A stretch of 36,358 nucleotides of DNA from Moorena sp. SS36440bin_2 (GCA_011524395.1 WTKN01000132.1:1-36358), one strand, 5' to 3'; counted from the stretch's first letter, positions 1 through 9,987 are shown. The notes: generated by a model not told the origin, from the letters alone. A program made the numbers and translations.

Positions 1-176
1 GATTTGCGCGGTCTTGGGGGTTTCCCCCATGAGCGACTGCATCAAGACAAGGCTCAACTGTCTTACGGTAACTTCTAACCATGAGCAACTGCCGTGGTTT
101 CCACGGGGCTTACAAGGTGCGGAAACAAGTTCCGCACACAGCCCCTCCCCATGAGCGACTGCATCAAGACAAGGTG
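1..176. repeat. Interspersed repeat block with hairpins
   Basis: A 28-base sequence occurs exactly twice (25-52 and 147-174). Its core, ccatgagcRactgc, appears a third time in degenerate form at 79-92. Each copy lies beside a perfect hairpin: tggggg/ccccca at 15-29, ccgtgg/ccacgg at 92-106, and gtgcggaa/ttccgcac at 117-137. The block abuts the 3' end of the minus-strand gene at 177 and continues off the left edge. I recall similar modules scattered through Moorea genomes, but that is from memory. There is no coding signal and no regular CRISPR spacing. Confidence 0.7.
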
Positions 177-386
177 TTAACCCCAAATTGAAGACTTAGT
201 TGCAAAACTAATTACTTCCCCTGGAATGCCGGTCGGCTGCAAAGGGCTCCAGTCGGAAACCTTACTATACCCCAGTGCACAAAGACCGTAAATAGTATTA
301 ATTACTGCTTCAGGAGAGCCCTTAATGGACTTAATACGTTGTTTTTTTGGATTATTGTCTTGATTCGGAATAAAGTCTGTAGACAT
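177..386 (-). CDS. Small conserved-looking hypothetical protein (69 aa)
   Basis: A 69-residue protein with a basic N-terminus (NPKKQRIKSIKG) and a C-terminal half rich in G, W and P (LGYSKVSDWSPLQPTG, PGEVISF). It has no membrane segment, signal peptide or metal motif. The pattern 'EAVINTIY.L..LGY..V..WSP...T..PGEV' resembles short cyanobacterial proteins of unknown function that I have seen before, which makes translation likely, but I cannot name a family or role. The ATG start at 386 is followed upstream by very AT-rich DNA and has no clear ribosome binding site. The stop lies 3 bases from the repeat block on its left. It stands alone; no operon partner is visible. Confidence 0.55.
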   Translation of the reverse strand: MSTDFIPNQDNNPKKQRIKSIKGSPEAVINTIYGLCALGYSKVSDWSPLQPTGIPGEVISFATKSSIWG

Positions 387-844
387 GAGTCAAAAAAATC
401 TACTAGGTTTATACTAAAAATAGTAATGATTATAGTTTTAAATGTCAAGATTTTTTATATTTTTTTTGAGGTAATTGTATAATAAATTAAAAAAAATATT
501 TCCTTAGCGTATTAGCTTATTGCGCCGTATTACAAAGGTTATTTATGGAATTTTGTTTCATAATATGTAACTAATTATTCATTGTAATATCTGTCTTTTA
601 GCTCCCCAATATGTTTATTCTATTATTTTAATTATTGGAGAGTGACAAAAGAGAAATAGACTTGTTCTGTCAGTCCTAAATCTTGGTGGCAGGAACAAAC
701 TTAGTCCCGGAAGCGGTCAAACTAGTGCAGGGGGGCAGAAATAATACCAATTCTTGAAAGTAGGACTACAGATGCAGATGGCCAGATGTCAATTTGAACC
801 TAAAATCGCTAGTCTAACTGGTAGTAACCTTCTTTAGTTTCCTT
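387..844. other. AT-rich intergenic region
   Basis: 458 bases separate two divergently transcribed genes, so promoters for both are expected here. The stretch 410-520 is very rich in A and T, with T- and A-runs. I see no convincing ORF, RNA gene or repeat. An imperfect inverted match (tgttctgtca near 663 against tggcaggaaca near 687) is too weak to call. Confidence 0.5.
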
Positions 845-2074
845 ATGGCTACCTTGCGCTTACATCTTCTCGGACCCAAACTAAGCAAGTGGATAGTTAT
901 AGCATTATCCGCTGCTATACTCCCTTTATGTTTTGCTAGTGTGACCTTGTCCCAATCAAGTGATAATGATAATCCGAATCCATTGGAACTGACTGCTCCT
1001 GATCCCCTCCTTCCTTCCTTATCCCCAGACGAACCTCTCAACCCTTCCGAACGTTCTAGACTCAGGGAAGCGTTGGATGAACTCAATGCTGAAGCTGAAG
1101 CTGAATTCAAAGCTGGTAATCAATCGAAAGCCTTTGACATCTGGTATCGGGAAATCCGACTGCGGCGAGTGCTAGGGGATCCAGTGGCAGAAGTGCAAAC
1201 CTTGGGCAGAGTAGGAGGAGTTGCCTGGAATGAAAACAATAAGCAGTCAGTGCAACTAATTACGGCACGGTTGGAAGAGATTCAGCAGGAAAATGAAGCA
1301 GAAGACTCGATCAATCTGCCATTTTTAAAAGCTTTGGGTAAGGCTTATGAACAGATCCGAGTGCCAGGACAAGCCTTGACAGTCTATGAGCAAATTCTCG
1401 CTGATGCTCGCAACCAGGACGATATGGCAACGGTTGAGGCTACCTTGAAGACTATGGGTGAATTGCACATGGCTTGGTTTGATTATCCCAAAGCAGCAGA
1501 AACCTATGAGGAATTACTGGCTCAAGCTCAGAGCGGACGGATAAATCAAGAAGTGGCTTATTTACAACAGCTAGCTTATATCTACGACCAAGACCAACAA
1601 CCAGACCAAGCATTGCCCAAAAAGCAGCAATTAGTGGACATTTACCTCAATCAAGGTAATGATACCCAGATTCCAGCCCTGAAAATTGCGATCGCATCTG
1701 ACTACAACAGCCTCAATCAACCAGAAAAAGCTAGTCAAACCTATCAAGAAGCCTATTCCTTAGCCTGGTCTCTACAGCAGTTTGCCCATGCTAGCGAAGC
1801 ACTACAACCTCTAGCAGAACTTTACCTTACCTCTAAGCAGCCAGAGTTTGCCTTGCAAGTTTATGAGGTTTTGCTCCAAGTTGAACAACAGTCCTATAAT
1901 TACTATGGCTTGATGAATACTTACGACAAAATTGGTCAAGTTTATCTGGATATGAACAACTATCCTCAAGCCTTAGCAGCATTTCAAAAGGGGCTAAACT
2001 TGGCTGAATCATTGCAGCATCGAGAAGCTTATTTTGTCAATAAAATTCAGCTAGTGAATCGGCAAAATTTGTAG
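845..2074 (+). CDS. Secreted tetratricopeptide-repeat protein
   Basis: A 409-residue protein. Residues 1-38 form a signal peptide (basic start, hydrophobic stretch WIVIALSAAILPLCFASV), predicting export to the periplasm or membrane anchoring. Residues 40-70 are a proline/aspartate-rich linker. From about 85 to 400 there are roughly six or seven TPR-like helix pairs, for example ALGKAYEQIRVPGQALTVYE (164-182), LGELHMAWFDYP-type repeats near 205-225, and a final pair ending in FQKGLNLAESL. TPR arrays bind other proteins; no catalytic domain such as CHAT follows. The ATG at 845 has no obvious ribosome binding site. It is a monocistronic gene convergent with the small membrane protein at 2297-2452. 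Partner and function are unknown. Confidence 0.85.
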   Translation: MATLRLHLLGPKLSKWIVIALSAAILPLCFASVTLSQSSDNDNPNPLELTAPDPLLPSLSPDEPLNPSERSRLREALDELNAEAEAEFKAGNQSKAFDIWYREIRLRRVLGDPVAEVQTLGRVGGVAWNENNKQSVQLITARLEEIQQENEAEDSINLPFLKALGKAYEQIRVPGQALTVYEQILADARNQDDMATVEATLKTMGELHMAWFDYPKAAETYEELLAQAQSGRINQEVAYLQQLAYIYDQDQQPDQALPKKQQLVDIYLNQGNDTQIPALKIAIASDYNSLNQPEKASQTYQEAYSLAWSLQQFAHASEALQPLAELYLTSKQPEFALQVYEVLLQVEQQSYNYYGLMNTYDKIGQVYLDMNNYPQALAAFQKGLNLAESLQHREAYFVNKIQLVNRQNL

Positions 2075-2118
2075 TATGATTTTATTTCGATAGTTGTTAA
2101 ACAAACGACTATAGTACA

Positions 2119-2158
2119 GGGAATCGGGAATCGGGAATCGGGAATCGGGAATCGGGAA
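2119..2158. repeat. Heptanucleotide tandem repeat (gggaatc)5
   Basis: Five perfect gggaatc units (2119-2153) plus a partial sixth. It lies 45 bases after the TPR gene stop. Heptameric short tandem repeats (STRRs) are a known feature of filamentous cyanobacteria. On the other strand the unit reads gattccc, one base from the unit of the array at 32046. Confidence 0.9.
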
Positions 2159-2242
2159 CTTCCGATAAAGTATTCATTGATGAATTTGGTATCTTTATAC
2201 CAATGGTGGAAATTACGACTACAGATCAATTTCATTTCCGTA

Positions 2243-2282
2243 TCTCCCCATTTCCCTATCTCCCTATCTTCCCATCTCCGGA
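2243..2282. repeat. Octanucleotide tandem repeat (tctcccca-like)5
   Basis: Five consecutive 8-base units, tctcccca, tttcccta, tctcccta, tcttccca and tctccgga, lie in the convergent gap between the TPR gene and the 51-aa membrane protein. The last unit is degenerate. Confidence 0.7.
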
Positions 2283-2296
2283 GCTAGACAACCGCC

Positions 2297-2452
2297 TCAC
2301 TCCTCATCGTTATCTGAATCATCAGAGTCGATTAACAAATACAACAATGCACAAATAGCAGCAACAATACCTAACAATGGAGATTCAGTAGAGAGGGTTA
2401 GAACTAGTAACACAATTTCCAGAAGGGTTTGAAAGCTTTCGAGATTGTTCAT
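2297..2452 (-). CDS. Small single-pass membrane protein (51 aa)
   Basis: An ATG-started frame of 51 residues. It begins MNNLESFQTLLEIVLLVLTL, has a hydrophobic stretch from about 11 to 41 (including PLLGIVAAICALLYLL), and ends in a strongly acidic tail, DSDDSDNDEE. That layout (short amphipathic start, membrane hairpin or single pass, acidic C-terminus) and clean codon use argue that it is real, although it is shorter than common annotation cut-offs. No family recognised. Its stop faces the TPR gene, with the tandem repeats between them. It is divergent from the AAA protein at 2648, so the two share a 195-base promoter region. Confidence 0.55.
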   Translation of the reverse strand: MNNLESFQTLLEIVLLVLTLSTESPLLGIVAAICALLYLLIDSDDSDNDEE

Positions 2453-2568
2453 GAAAATTGTTTCAGGTGAACTACAATTTCATCAAACCCTGGGGCTAAA
2501 GCAGTTCAGACCTTGGAAGTTATTGAGATCAGGTGAGTTATAGCCAACTTATAATTGATTGCCCACTT

Positions 2569-2590
2569 GTACCTGAGTTGTACCTGAGTT
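2569..2590. promoter_or_regulatory. Direct repeat upstream of the AAA operon
   Basis: Two adjacent copies of tgtacctgagt (2569-2579, 2580-2590), followed by a partly matching tgggctgagtg, lie about 60-80 bases before the start of the HTH-AAA gene. Adjacent 11-base repeats one helical turn apart would suit a cooperative operator, possibly for the HTH protein itself. This is inference only. Confidence 0.35.
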
Positions 2591-2647
2591 GGGCTGAGTG
2601 ACTATAAAAGATAGTTATAGTTTGAGTAGTTTATCGAACCGACAACT

Positions 2648-3943
2648 ATGTCTCGCTCACTCAGAGTTCATCCAGAGTCTATTGACCAGGTTAAATTAGC
2701 TCTTAAGCGCAACGGTTATCCTCGCCAGAAAGACTTAGCTGAGGAATTGGAGATATCTCTATCAACCCTCAATAATTATCTCAATGGCCGACCTGTCGAT
2801 AACCTGAATTTTCAAGAAATTAGTGAAAAATTGGGGCAAGACTGGAAAGCGATCGCTTTTCTAGATCAAGAAAGCACACCCAGCAATAGCAACGTTAATC
2901 CAGATCCGTGGACACCGGATTTAGATCAGGACGAGTCTATCCCTGACGTTGACTATTATGTTGAACGTCCTCCTATTGAAAGCACTTGTTATCAAACACT
3001 TTTACGTCCAGGTGCCTTGGTGAGAATTAAAGCACCAAGTCTAATGGGGAAGACCTTACTGATAGCTAGAGTGCTGAAAAAGTTGGTTGCCCAGCAGGGC
3101 TATCAAACTGTTTATATTAACCTACACCTGGCTAACCATGCTGACCTTGGCAATCTTAATTCATTACTCAAGTGGTTTAGCTTCTGTGTCAGTGAAAGTT
3201 TAGGATTAGCTAATCGATTAGCTGATTACTGGTACGAAGGATTATCGACCAGTAAAATGGCTTGTACCAACTACTTTGAACGGTATTTGCTAAGGCAGGT
3301 TAACAGGCCAGTAGTCCTATGTTTGGATGAGGTTGACCGAGTTTTTCCTCATCGTGATGTGGCATCGGACTTTTTAGGAATGCTAAGGGCTTGGCATGAG
3401 AAAGCCAAGATGGGTAAACGTTTAGAACGGCTCCGATTAGTGGTAGTTCATTCCACAGAAGTTTATATTCCCCTTAACCTTAACGAATCCCCGTTTAATG
3501 TTGGTGTTCCGATTGAGTTACCGGAATTGACCCAAGAGCAAATTCTTGAATTAGCGCAACAATACCAACTTGATTGTACAGCATCTGAGGTTGAGCAATT
3601 GCAGGGGTTAGTAGGCGGACATCCCTATTTAATTGGCGAATGCTTTAACCATCTCAAATTTAATGGTACTGGTTCCCTAGAGAAGGTATTAAACAATGCT
3701 GCCACCGAAGCAGGGATTTATCGCAATCATCTTCGACACCTATGGCAGATGCTACAGCAACACCAAGCTTTGGCTGATGCTTTTAAAGATGTGATTGAGG
3801 CCAGTTGTCCGATTCCCTTAGAATCCCGATCGGCTTACAAACTACACAGTATGGGATTAGTGAATTTACAAGCACATCAGGTAACTCTCCGTTGTCAGTT
3901 GTATCGGGAGTATTTTCAAGCGCGATTCCAGGAGACCCCATGA
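2648..3943 (+). CDS. HTH-AAA-like ATPase (AAA_35 type)
   Basis: A 431-residue protein. Residues about 20-50 form an XRE-like helix-turn-helix ([20 protein letters not shown]). After an acidic linker comes an AAA-like ATPase domain with a degenerate Walker A (APSLMGKT, 129-136), a Walker B (VVLCLDEVD, 222-230) and a C-terminal helical or winged-helix region. The 'xMGKT' P-loop and overall order match the cyanobacterial AAA_35 (PF14516) family, related to STAND-type signalling ATPases. Its stop overlaps the start of the next gene (ATGA), which encodes a second ATPase of the same type, so the two are probably co-translated. Likely role: nucleotide-switch regulator or sensor; the target is unknown. 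HTH domains of this kind may bind DNA or act as adaptors. Confidence 0.85.
   Translation: MSRSLRVHPESIDQVKLALKRNGYPRQKDLAEELEISLSTLNNYLNGRPVDNLNFQEISEKLGQDWKAIAFLDQESTPSNSNVNPDPWTPDLDQDESIPDVDYYVERPPIESTCYQTLLRPGALVRIKAPSLMGKTLLIARVLKKLVAQQGYQTVYINLHLANHADLGNLNSLLKWFSFCVSESLGLANRLADYWYEGLSTSKMACTNYFERYLLRQVNRPVVLCLDEVDRVFPHRDVASDFLGMLRAWHEKAKMGKRLERLRLVVVHSTEVYIPLNLNESPFNVGVPIELPELTQEQILELAQQYQLDCTASEVEQLQGLVGGHPYLIGECFNHLKFNGTGSLEKVLNNAATEAGIYRNHLRHLWQMLQQHQALADAFKDVIEASCPIPLESRSAYKLHSMGLVNLQAHQVTLRCQLYREYFQARFQETP
3930..3943 (+). promoter_or_regulatory. AGGAG ribosome binding site with ATGA stop/start overlap
   Basis: AGGAG at 3930-3934 lies 5 bases before ATG 3940, and that ATG overlaps the TGA stop (3941-3943) of the upstream gene. 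This decides the start of the second ATPase. The longer reading frame opening at 3805 would overlap the upstream gene by 139 bases. Confidence 0.8.
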
Positions 3944-6576
3944 TGGGAACCCAGACTATGCAAATCTATCAAGTAGGCGGCGCATTACCCCTTAATGCTA
4001 GCAGTTATGTCAAGCGTCAGGCCGATGAAGAGTTGTATCAATACCTAAAAGCAGGGGAATTTTGTTATGTCTTAAATTCCCGTCAGATGGGAAAGTCTTC
4101 CCTGAAAGTTCAAACCATAAAACGGTTGCAACAAGAAGACATTGTTTGTGCTTCTATTGATATTACCATGCTGGGGTCGCAACAGATTCCCCCACGGGAA
4201 TGGTATGGCGGTTTGATTAGTGGGTTGGTGTCTGAGTTAGAACTCTACGACAGGTTTGATGAATACCATTGGCTTCAACAGCACCAAAAGATTTCTCCGG
4301 TGCAGTGCTTTGGTAAGTTTATCAAAGAGGTATTGTTTGAATATATTGCTCAACCAATTGTTATTTTTATTGATGAAATCGATAGCGTTCTGCAATTAAG
4401 CTTCAAAGATGACTTCTTTGCCCTAGTTCGAGCCTGTTACAACAAACGGGCAGAAAATTCTGCTTATAATCGCCTTAGTTTTGTGCTTTTAGGGGTGGCT
4501 ACACCGGGGGATTTAATTGAAGATAAAGACCGAACCCCGTTTAATATCGGACGGGCGGTGGAGTTACATGGCTTTCAACCCCATGAAGTTGAGCCGTTAG
4601 TTAGGGGATTGGCGGGACAGGTCAGCAACCCCCAGGCTGTTATCGAGGAAATATTAGACTGGACAGGAGGACAGCCGTTTCTTACCCAAAAGCTGTGTCA
4701 GTTGGTGGTTAGTTCTGCCTCGGTTTTCGATCCCTTAAAACAAGGGGAGAAGGAATGGATTGAGAAATTGGTGCGATCGCATGTCATCTCGAACTGGGAA
4801 GCTACCGATGAGCCAGAGCATTTGAAGACCATACGCGATCGCATTCTTAGTAATGAGCAACGGTCTGCCTACTTGTTGGAATTGTATCAGCAAGTTTGGC
4901 AAGAGGGGGAAGTTGTTGCCAATAACAGTTTTGAGGAAGGTAAGTTACAGTTATCTGGATTAGTAGTCAAGCAGAGAGTTGGAGCTTTTCCAGTTCTTAA
5001 AGTCTATAACCGTATCTATCATCAAGTCTTTAATCAAGACTGGATTGAACAAGAATTAGCTGCATTACGTCCCTATTCGGAAGGGTTTAGGGCTTGGGTG
5101 GCGTCGGGATGTCAGGATGAGTCGCTGTTGTTGCGGGGGAAGGCTCTTAAGGATGCTCAGGCTTGGGCAAAAAGAAAGAATTTAAGTTATTTAGATCAAC
5201 AGTTTTTGGCGGCTAGTGAAAAGAAGGGGATTGAGGAGCAAATCGCTCAAGAAAAGCTGGAAGCAGAATTAGACAGAGAGAGGAAGGATCGGGAAGCGAC
5301 CCATAAGATAAATCAGGTACTAACTGAGGCGAATCGGAAGGCTCAACGGCGAATTCAGATTGGCGCTGTCGTGCTAAGTATAGCTGTGTTGGGAGCAATT
5401 GTTTCAGGAGTAGTGGCAGGAAAGGAAGTGATCAGAGTAGAGCAAGCTAAAGCTGCTCATAAAATAATCAAAGAAGATATCGAAACCATTCATAGGCTCT
5501 CTGAACTTGCTGCAGAACTCCAAAACAAGGGGCTGTCTTCTGAAGCACAAGAGGCATGGTTTCAAGTCAGTAAGTCTACACTAATCCGAGAAGACAAGCG
5601 CAATATCAAGCAAGCCATGCTGTTAGCTTCGATTTCTTTAGCAAATCAGCAACTTAGTCAGAAGTATCAAGAATTTGAACAGGATAGTAAAGCAACCGAA
5701 TGGCGGAATGAGGCTAGGCAAAGGATTAAACAGATAAAGGAAAAAAATCTATTACCCTCACAACCTAAACCAGATGTCCCCGAAGAATGGGCAATTCAGG
5801 TTCATGTCAAAAGAGTAGAAGGGAGCTTGTTGAGAACAGAAGGGAAGATAGAGGAAGCCTTAAAAGCTTACAAGGAAGCCTTTGATATACTTGATACTGC
5901 TTGGCAAAAGTTTCCGAACGTTGATATCGATACAGAAATTCCTATACCTAGCTTTATTCCTCAAGAACAGTTCATTTTATCAACAAATGCCGTAGAAAAT
6001 TTTCATCGAGAATACATTGAGTTACTATCTGAAAACGGTCGAGACTCTCAAATGATCAAAGACTCTCTGTTGAATCACTTCCTAGCTGAACTTCACTTCT
6101 TTATGAAGTCGGGAAACTGGAAAGATGCTGACCTAAAAAATGTTCGTATCATGCTTTACATCGCTGAGCGAGAAAAAAAAGGTTGGCTCGATATCGAACA
6201 TATTGAACAATACTCCTGCCAAAATCTAGGTACTCTTAATACCCTTTGGGTCAAACACTCAGATGGAAAGTTTGGCTTCAGTGTACAAAAGCAGATCTTG
6301 GACACAATTATTGCTGAGCGTGGCTTACCCAAGGGAGAGTATAATGATTTGCATAGGGATGTATGGATAGAGTGGTGGAAAAAAGTAGACTGGTGGATAG
6401 ATGGAAAAAGACTCAACCCGGCAATTTTCAACAAAAACAAAGCGGAGGAAGGACACTTACCCTTGGCACCATGGAACACCAAGGAAAATCGTACTGTGAC
6501 TTTCCGGACAGACCCCCCAGTGACGGATTGGCGCAAGTCTTTTCTTAGTAATCTATTCTCCCGTTGCGACTGGTAG
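3940..6576 (+). CDS. AAA-like ATPase with TM segment and C-terminal GUN4 domain
   Basis: An 878-residue protein from the coupled ATG. Domains in order: AAA_35-type ATPase (about 10-350) with Walker A SRQMGKSS (47-54) and Walker [10 protein letters not shown] (140-148); a charged coiled coil (about 425-470); one transmembrane helix ([21 protein letters not shown], about 473-493); a helical region with a TPR-like pair ([17 protein letters not shown]); and a GUN4-like domain (about 710-855) with [36 protein letters not shown] and [11 protein letters not shown]4 proteins bind tetrapyrroles and stimulate Mg-chelatase; here the domain is the output or sensor end of a membrane-anchored ATPase. It is paired with the HTH-AAA protein. 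The ligand and topology (which side GUN4 is on) are not known. Confidence 0.85.
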   Translation: MMGTQTMQIYQVGGALPLNASSYVKRQADEELYQYLKAGEFCYVLNSRQMGKSSLKVQTIKRLQQEDIVCASIDITMLGSQQIPPREWYGGLISGLVSELELYDRFDEYHWLQQHQKISPVQCFGKFIKEVLFEYIAQPIVIFIDEIDSVLQLSFKDDFFALVRACYNKRAENSAYNRLSFVLLGVATPGDLIEDKDRTPFNIGRAVELHGFQPHEVEPLVRGLAGQVSNPQAVIEEILDWTGGQPFLTQKLCQLVVSSASVFDPLKQGEKEWIEKLVRSHVISNWEATDEPEHLKTIRDRILSNEQRSAYLLELYQQVWQEGEVVANNSFEEGKLQLSGLVVKQRVGAFPVLKVYNRIYHQVFNQDWIEQELAALRPYSEGFRAWVASGCQDESLLLRGKALKDAQAWAKRKNLSYLDQQFLAASEKKGIEEQIAQEKLEAELDRERKDREATHKINQVLTEANRKAQRRIQIGAVVLSIAVLGAIVSGVVAGKEVIRVEQAKAAHKIIKEDIETIHRLSELAAELQNKGLSSEAQEAWFQVSKSTLIREDKRNIKQAMLLASISLANQQLSQKYQEFEQDSKATEWRNEARQRIKQIKEKNLLPSQPKPDVPEEWAIQVHVKRVEGSLLRTEGKIEEALKAYKEAFDILDTAWQKFPNVDIDTEIPIPSFIPQEQFILSTNAVENFHREYIELLSENGRDSQMIKDSLLNHFLAELHFFMKSGNWKDADLKNVRIMLYIAEREKKGWLDIEHIEQYSCQNLGTLNTLWVKHSDGKFGFSVQKQILDTIIAERGLPKGEYNDLHRDVWIEWWKKVDWWIDGKRLNPAIFNKNKAEEGHLPLAPWNTKENRTVTFRTDPPVTDWRKSFLSNLFSRCDW

Positions 6577-6607
6577 GCTTTAATATCCTGTAGCTAACCG
6601 CTCAAAC

Positions 6608-6640
6608 TATAACCTTAAAAATTATAATTTTAAGGTTATA
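6608..6640. terminator. Convergent stem-loop, possible bidirectional terminator
   Basis: A perfect 13-base-pair inverted repeat (tataaccttaaaa / ttttaaggttata) with a 7-base loop lies between the stops of the GUN4-ATPase gene and the minus-strand FHA gene. Flanking accgc (6597-6601) and gcggt (6644-6648) can extend it. There is no clear T-run on either side, so termination is inferred from position. Confidence 0.6.
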
Positions 6641-6658
6641 TTGGCGGTCATTTAATCT

Positions 6659-7099
6659 CTAATTATCCCATTCTTCCGGATCATCAACCATGCCGGGATT
6701 AATTAGGGTAATATCATACTCATCCATTTGATCTACTGGATCAGTTGGGGTATTCTCTCGCTTCAGTAGATAATATTTAGCACTGACCTTAGGGGCAAAA
6801 ATTACCTCATCTTCATCTTCGAGATCATGGGCTTGAAGCTTACGACCATTGATTAAAATGCCATTGGCACTAGTCTTACCTTTGAGGTTACCATCAAAAA
6901 TTCGGTAGTAGGGACTGCCATCAGACCGTTTACGCCTTACTAAGGTCGCATGTCGGCGAGACACAAACTTTGAAAACAGGCGGATATCAGACTCTGGATC
7001 TCTACCGATAGAATATACCTCCTCTTCCAAAGGAATCTGCTTGCTTCCTTTGTCATCCTCAATAATAAGTAAATGGTTGTGGTCAGATTGTGTAGCCAT
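6659..7099 (-). CDS. FHA-domain protein
   Basis: A 146-residue protein from ATG 7099; an in-frame TTG at 7138 would add 13 residues but has no better ribosome binding site. The central FHA fold is clear: YSIGRDPESDIRL, then SRRHATLV, and the NGILINGRKL turn near the end. The GR, SxxH and NG residues bind phosphothreonine peptides in this family. It is a cytosolic phospho-dependent adaptor, presumably for a Ser/Thr kinase encoded elsewhere, as none is in the window. The C-terminus is acidic (DPVDQMDEYDITLINPG) and includes a threonine that could itself be phosphorylated. It lies on the same strand as, and 281 bases downstream of, the copper ATPase, with no evidence of co-transcription. Confidence 0.85.
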   Translation of the reverse strand: MATQSDHNHLLIIEDDKGSKQIPLEEEVYSIGRDPESDIRLFSKFVSRRHATLVRRKRSDGSPYYRIFDGNLKGKTSANGILINGRKLQAHDLEDEDEVIFAPKVSAKYYLLKRENTPTDPVDQMDEYDITLINPGMVDDPEEWDN

Positions 7100-7380
7100 G
7101 AATCGCTCGTGATCAAAAGGGTAATTGGTTGAGAACAATACTCTTATTTACTTACATTGGCACAGGTCTCAACCAGCTTGCGACTGACTTAAGGACTGAT
7201 TTACCTATAAAACTCTCCTGAGTGCTCAGCATTACCTGATTATCCCTTGAATGAATAAAAGTAAACTACCAGACGCGAAGCTTACCCTAAGGTGGTTCTT
7301 TCCAACTACCAAAAGAAGTATAGGCTTCTTACACCTTGCTGCTGTGGATGGTTTACTATAGGTATTCAAGCGGACTTGAT

Positions 7381-9780
7381 CTAATTCCGTAAACGGGTTA
7401 GCAGCAGAGAGTTTGTGACAACACTGACTGAGCTGAAAGCCATTAAGGCACCAGCAGCAGCAGGAGAAAGTACCATCCCAAATCCTGGTAGTAGCCCACC
7501 AGCGGCAATGGGAATACCCAATACATTGTAACCGAATGCCCAATACAGATTCTGGCGGATTTTGTTGAAGGTGGCTCGTGATAGGTCTATGGACTTGACC
7601 ACATCGAGCAAGTTATTTCTGATCAGAATAATTCCTGCTGTTTCCCCTGCCACATCGGTTCCCCCATGCAAGGCAATCCCAACATCAGCTTGTGCTAGAG
7701 CTGGACTGTCATTGATGCCATCTCCCACCATCGCCACACAGTGTCCCTGGTCTTGGAGGTTTGCGATCGCATTAGCTTTGCCATCAGGAAGCACCCCAGC
7801 AATAACATCCTCTGGCTCTAGTGACAACGTTTTGGCCACAGCAGCCGCCACTTCCGGTCTGTCACCAGTTAGCATCATTACCCGCAATCCCAGGTCTTTG
7901 AGGTGTTCTACTGTTTCTTTAGCCTCCAATCTTGGAAGATCATTCACACCAATTAACCCAGCTAGTAGCCCATCAACGGCTACGTAAACTACTGTTTTAC
8001 CCCCATCTGCCAAAGCCTTGACTTCAGCTTGAGCAGTATCACTAATCGTAATACCCTGCTTATTTAACCAGTCTGCACTGCCAAGCACTACCCGTTGCTG
8101 TTCTACTAAAGCTGATACTCCCAATCCTGGTTCTGTGTAAAAATCTTTAGCCCCTAACATCGGTAACTGTTGCTGTTGAGCTTCAGTAACAATTGCGCTA
8201 CCTAAGGGATGGGATGTGCCACTTTCTGCTGCTGCTGCCAGTTGCAGCAATTGACTAGTAGAAGATAGAGCAATGGTTTTGGTACCAATCCCGCTCTGTT
8301 TGTCATGCTCTGTGTCAGGTTGAATCAGCAGGCAATCGGTAACCGTAGGTTGACCCTGAGTTAGGGTACCAGTTTTGTCAAAAACCACAGTATCCAGCCG
8401 ATGCACTTGTTCTAAAATGTCACCGCCTTTGATTAATAAGCCCCGCTTTGCCCCCAGGCTGGTACCGACTAGAATGGCGGTAGGTGTGGCTAGACCCAAG
8501 GCACAGGGACAAGCAATCACTAAAACTGCGATCGCTAACTTCAAACTCAACAGTAATGGAGAAGCCGCCATGGTTGACCAGACCTCCGGCCAGATTCTAG
8601 TCCCAGCAAAATACCAAAATAGGAAGGTTAAAAATGCGATCGCCATCACCCCGTAGGTAAAATACCCTGCTACCAAATCCGCTAACTGCTGTACTGGCGC
8701 TTTCCGAGTTTGCGCTTCCTCCACTAGTGCTACGATTTGAGCCAGAGTAGTTTCTTTACCAGTACGGGTTGCCTTTACCACCAGCACTCCCGATTTATTC
8801 AACGTACCACCAGTAACCATATCCCCTGGTTGCTTCAATACTGGTAGCGATTCCCCCGTCAGCATTGACTCATCAATCGATGAGACTCCCGTAATCACTT
8901 CCCCATCGACAGGAACTTTTTCCCCAGGTAATATCCTTAACCATTCTCCCACGCGGACTTGCTCCACAGGAATTTCGATACCCGCTTGATCACCTTCTTT
9001 ACCCTCTAATGTTCCAATCAACCGGGCTACCTGAGGCTGTAGGGATAACAGAGACTCAAAATCAGCAGTAGCTTGATATCGTGCTCCTTGTTCTAAAGTC
9101 CGACCTAAAAGAATAAAACCCAGCAACATCACTGGCTCATCAAAGAAACATTCCCATCCCAGGTTAGGGAATAGTAATGCCACACAGCTAGTAGTGTAAG
9201 CCGTCACCGCCCCCAGTCCGATCAAGGTATTCATATTGGGAGCACCGTGCCACAAACCACGCCCACCCTCGACTATAATTGAGCGTCCCGGAAGTAATAG
9301 CGCTAGAGTTGCCAGTCCCCAATGGAACCACAAAGTACTCAATACTGGCAGCATTGGTCCATGGAACCAATGACCGATATGTCCCACTGTAGAGAAGACA
9401 ATCAGCACAGCAGCAATCACTAGTTGCTGGCGGTATGCTCTAGCTTCTTGCTCATGTCTCTGGGCTGGTGTTAACCTATCCTGGCTCTTAGTTCCCTGTT
9501 CAGTGTCAGGTAAACGGGGTTGACTAGGAAACCCTTTTGATGTCAGCAGCTCAGCTAGGACAGTTGGTTCTACCTGACCAGCTTGATACTCAACCACAGC
9601 TACCCCAGTTACCAGATTGACACAGGCTTTCGATACCCCAGGGTTACTGCTCAGTTGCCGTTCCACTACACCAACACAACCAGCACATTTCATGCCAGTT
9701 ACATCTAATGTGATCGTTTCTACAGGCAAAGCTGGTTGAGTTAAGGTAGTCTTGGCGGAAGTTGGGATAGATTTTGGCAT
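7381..9780 (-). CDS. Copper-translocating P1B-type ATPase (CtaA-like)
   Basis: A 799-residue protein from ATG 9780; an in-frame TTG at 9813 is possible, but neither start has a good ribosome binding site. It has one N-terminal heavy-metal-associated domain with GMKCAGC (29-35), eight expected membrane helices, the TGES actuator loop, the CPC ion-binding motif ([13 protein letters not shown]), the phosphorylation site DKTGTLTQG, and the hinge [10 protein letters not shown]. The CPC motif and the single CxxC domain assign Cu(I) transport. In cyanobacteria two such pumps work in series: CtaA in the plasma membrane and PacS in thylakoids, feeding plastocyanin. The GMKCAGC start and length suggest the CtaA type, from memory. 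A TnpB gene lies 212 bases upstream on the same strand and may have separated it from its original promoter. Confidence 0.93.
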   Translation of the reverse strand: MPKSIPTSAKTTLTQPALPVETITLDVTGMKCAGCVGVVERQLSSNPGVSKACVNLVTGVAVVEYQAGQVEPTVLAELLTSKGFPSQPRLPDTEQGTKSQDRLTPAQRHEQEARAYRQQLVIAAVLIVFSTVGHIGHWFHGPMLPVLSTLWFHWGLATLALLLPGRSIIVEGGRGLWHGAPNMNTLIGLGAVTAYTTSCVALLFPNLGWECFFDEPVMLLGFILLGRTLEQGARYQATADFESLLSLQPQVARLIGTLEGKEGDQAGIEIPVEQVRVGEWLRILPGEKVPVDGEVITGVSSIDESMLTGESLPVLKQPGDMVTGGTLNKSGVLVVKATRTGKETTLAQIVALVEEAQTRKAPVQQLADLVAGYFTYGVMAIAFLTFLFWYFAGTRIWPEVWSTMAASPLLLSLKLAIAVLVIACPCALGLATPTAILVGTSLGAKRGLLIKGGDILEQVHRLDTVVFDKTGTLTQGQPTVTDCLLIQPDTEHDKQSGIGTKTIALSSTSQLLQLAAAAESGTSHPLGSAIVTEAQQQQLPMLGAKDFYTEPGLGVSALVEQQRVVLGSADWLNKQGITISDTAQAEVKALADGGKTVVYVAVDGLLAGLIGVNDLPRLEAKETVEHLKDLGLRVMMLTGDRPEVAAAVAKTLSLEPEDVIAGVLPDGKANAIANLQDQGHCVAMVGDGINDSPALAQADVGIALHGGTDVAGETAGIILIRNNLLDVVKSIDLSRATFNKIRQNLYWAFGYNVLGIPIAAGGLLPGFGMVLSPAAAGALMAFSSVSVVTNSLLLTRLRN

Positions 9781-9871
9781 AGATTTGGTGAACAGCGTCA
9801 GGAATATTGGCAATGCCTAGAGGAATAAGAGTAAGACATGCCTCTAATTTCTAGCTTAGGGATACTCTTGA

Positions 9872-9900
9872 ACCAGGATTAATCGGGGTAAACCAGGATA
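9872..9900. repeat. Short direct repeat next to TnpB
   Basis: The sequence aaccaggat occurs twice, about 20 bases apart, in the 212-base gap between the TnpB stop and the copper ATPase start. It may be part of the transposon end or of the ATPase promoter; I cannot tell which. Confidence 0.35.
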
Positions 9901-9926
9901 AAACTGTCAAGGTGCATTCTATTGTT

Positions 9927-9987
9927 GCCCGAGTGAAAAGTGGTCCCACGGCAATTGGAGTCAAGCCTGCCACTCATCTATCTGGGC
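9927..9987 (-). ncRNA. Possible omega-RNA-like fold at TnpB 3' end
   Basis: Just after the TnpB stop, on the same strand, nested pairings can form: gggc (9984-9987) with gccc (9927-9930), cactc (9971-9975) with gagtg (9931-9935), and a small inner gtgg/ccac stem near 9940-9949. TnpB guide RNAs normally overlap the 3' end of the gene and the right end of the element, so position and structure fit. The boundary and guide start are not resolved. Inference from short helices only. Confidence 0.3.

Noticed and set aside
1-176. CRISPR array
   Set aside because: Only two exact copies at 122-base spacing, with one degenerate copy between; no regular repeat-spacer pattern and no cas genes.
2047-2235. 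62-codon minus-strand ORF with repeated RFPIP words
   Set aside because: Product of translating the gggaatc tandem repeat.
3805-3939. Longer N-terminus for the GUN4 ATPase
   Set aside because: Would overlap the upstream gene by 139 bases; AGGAG and the ATGA overlap point to 3940.
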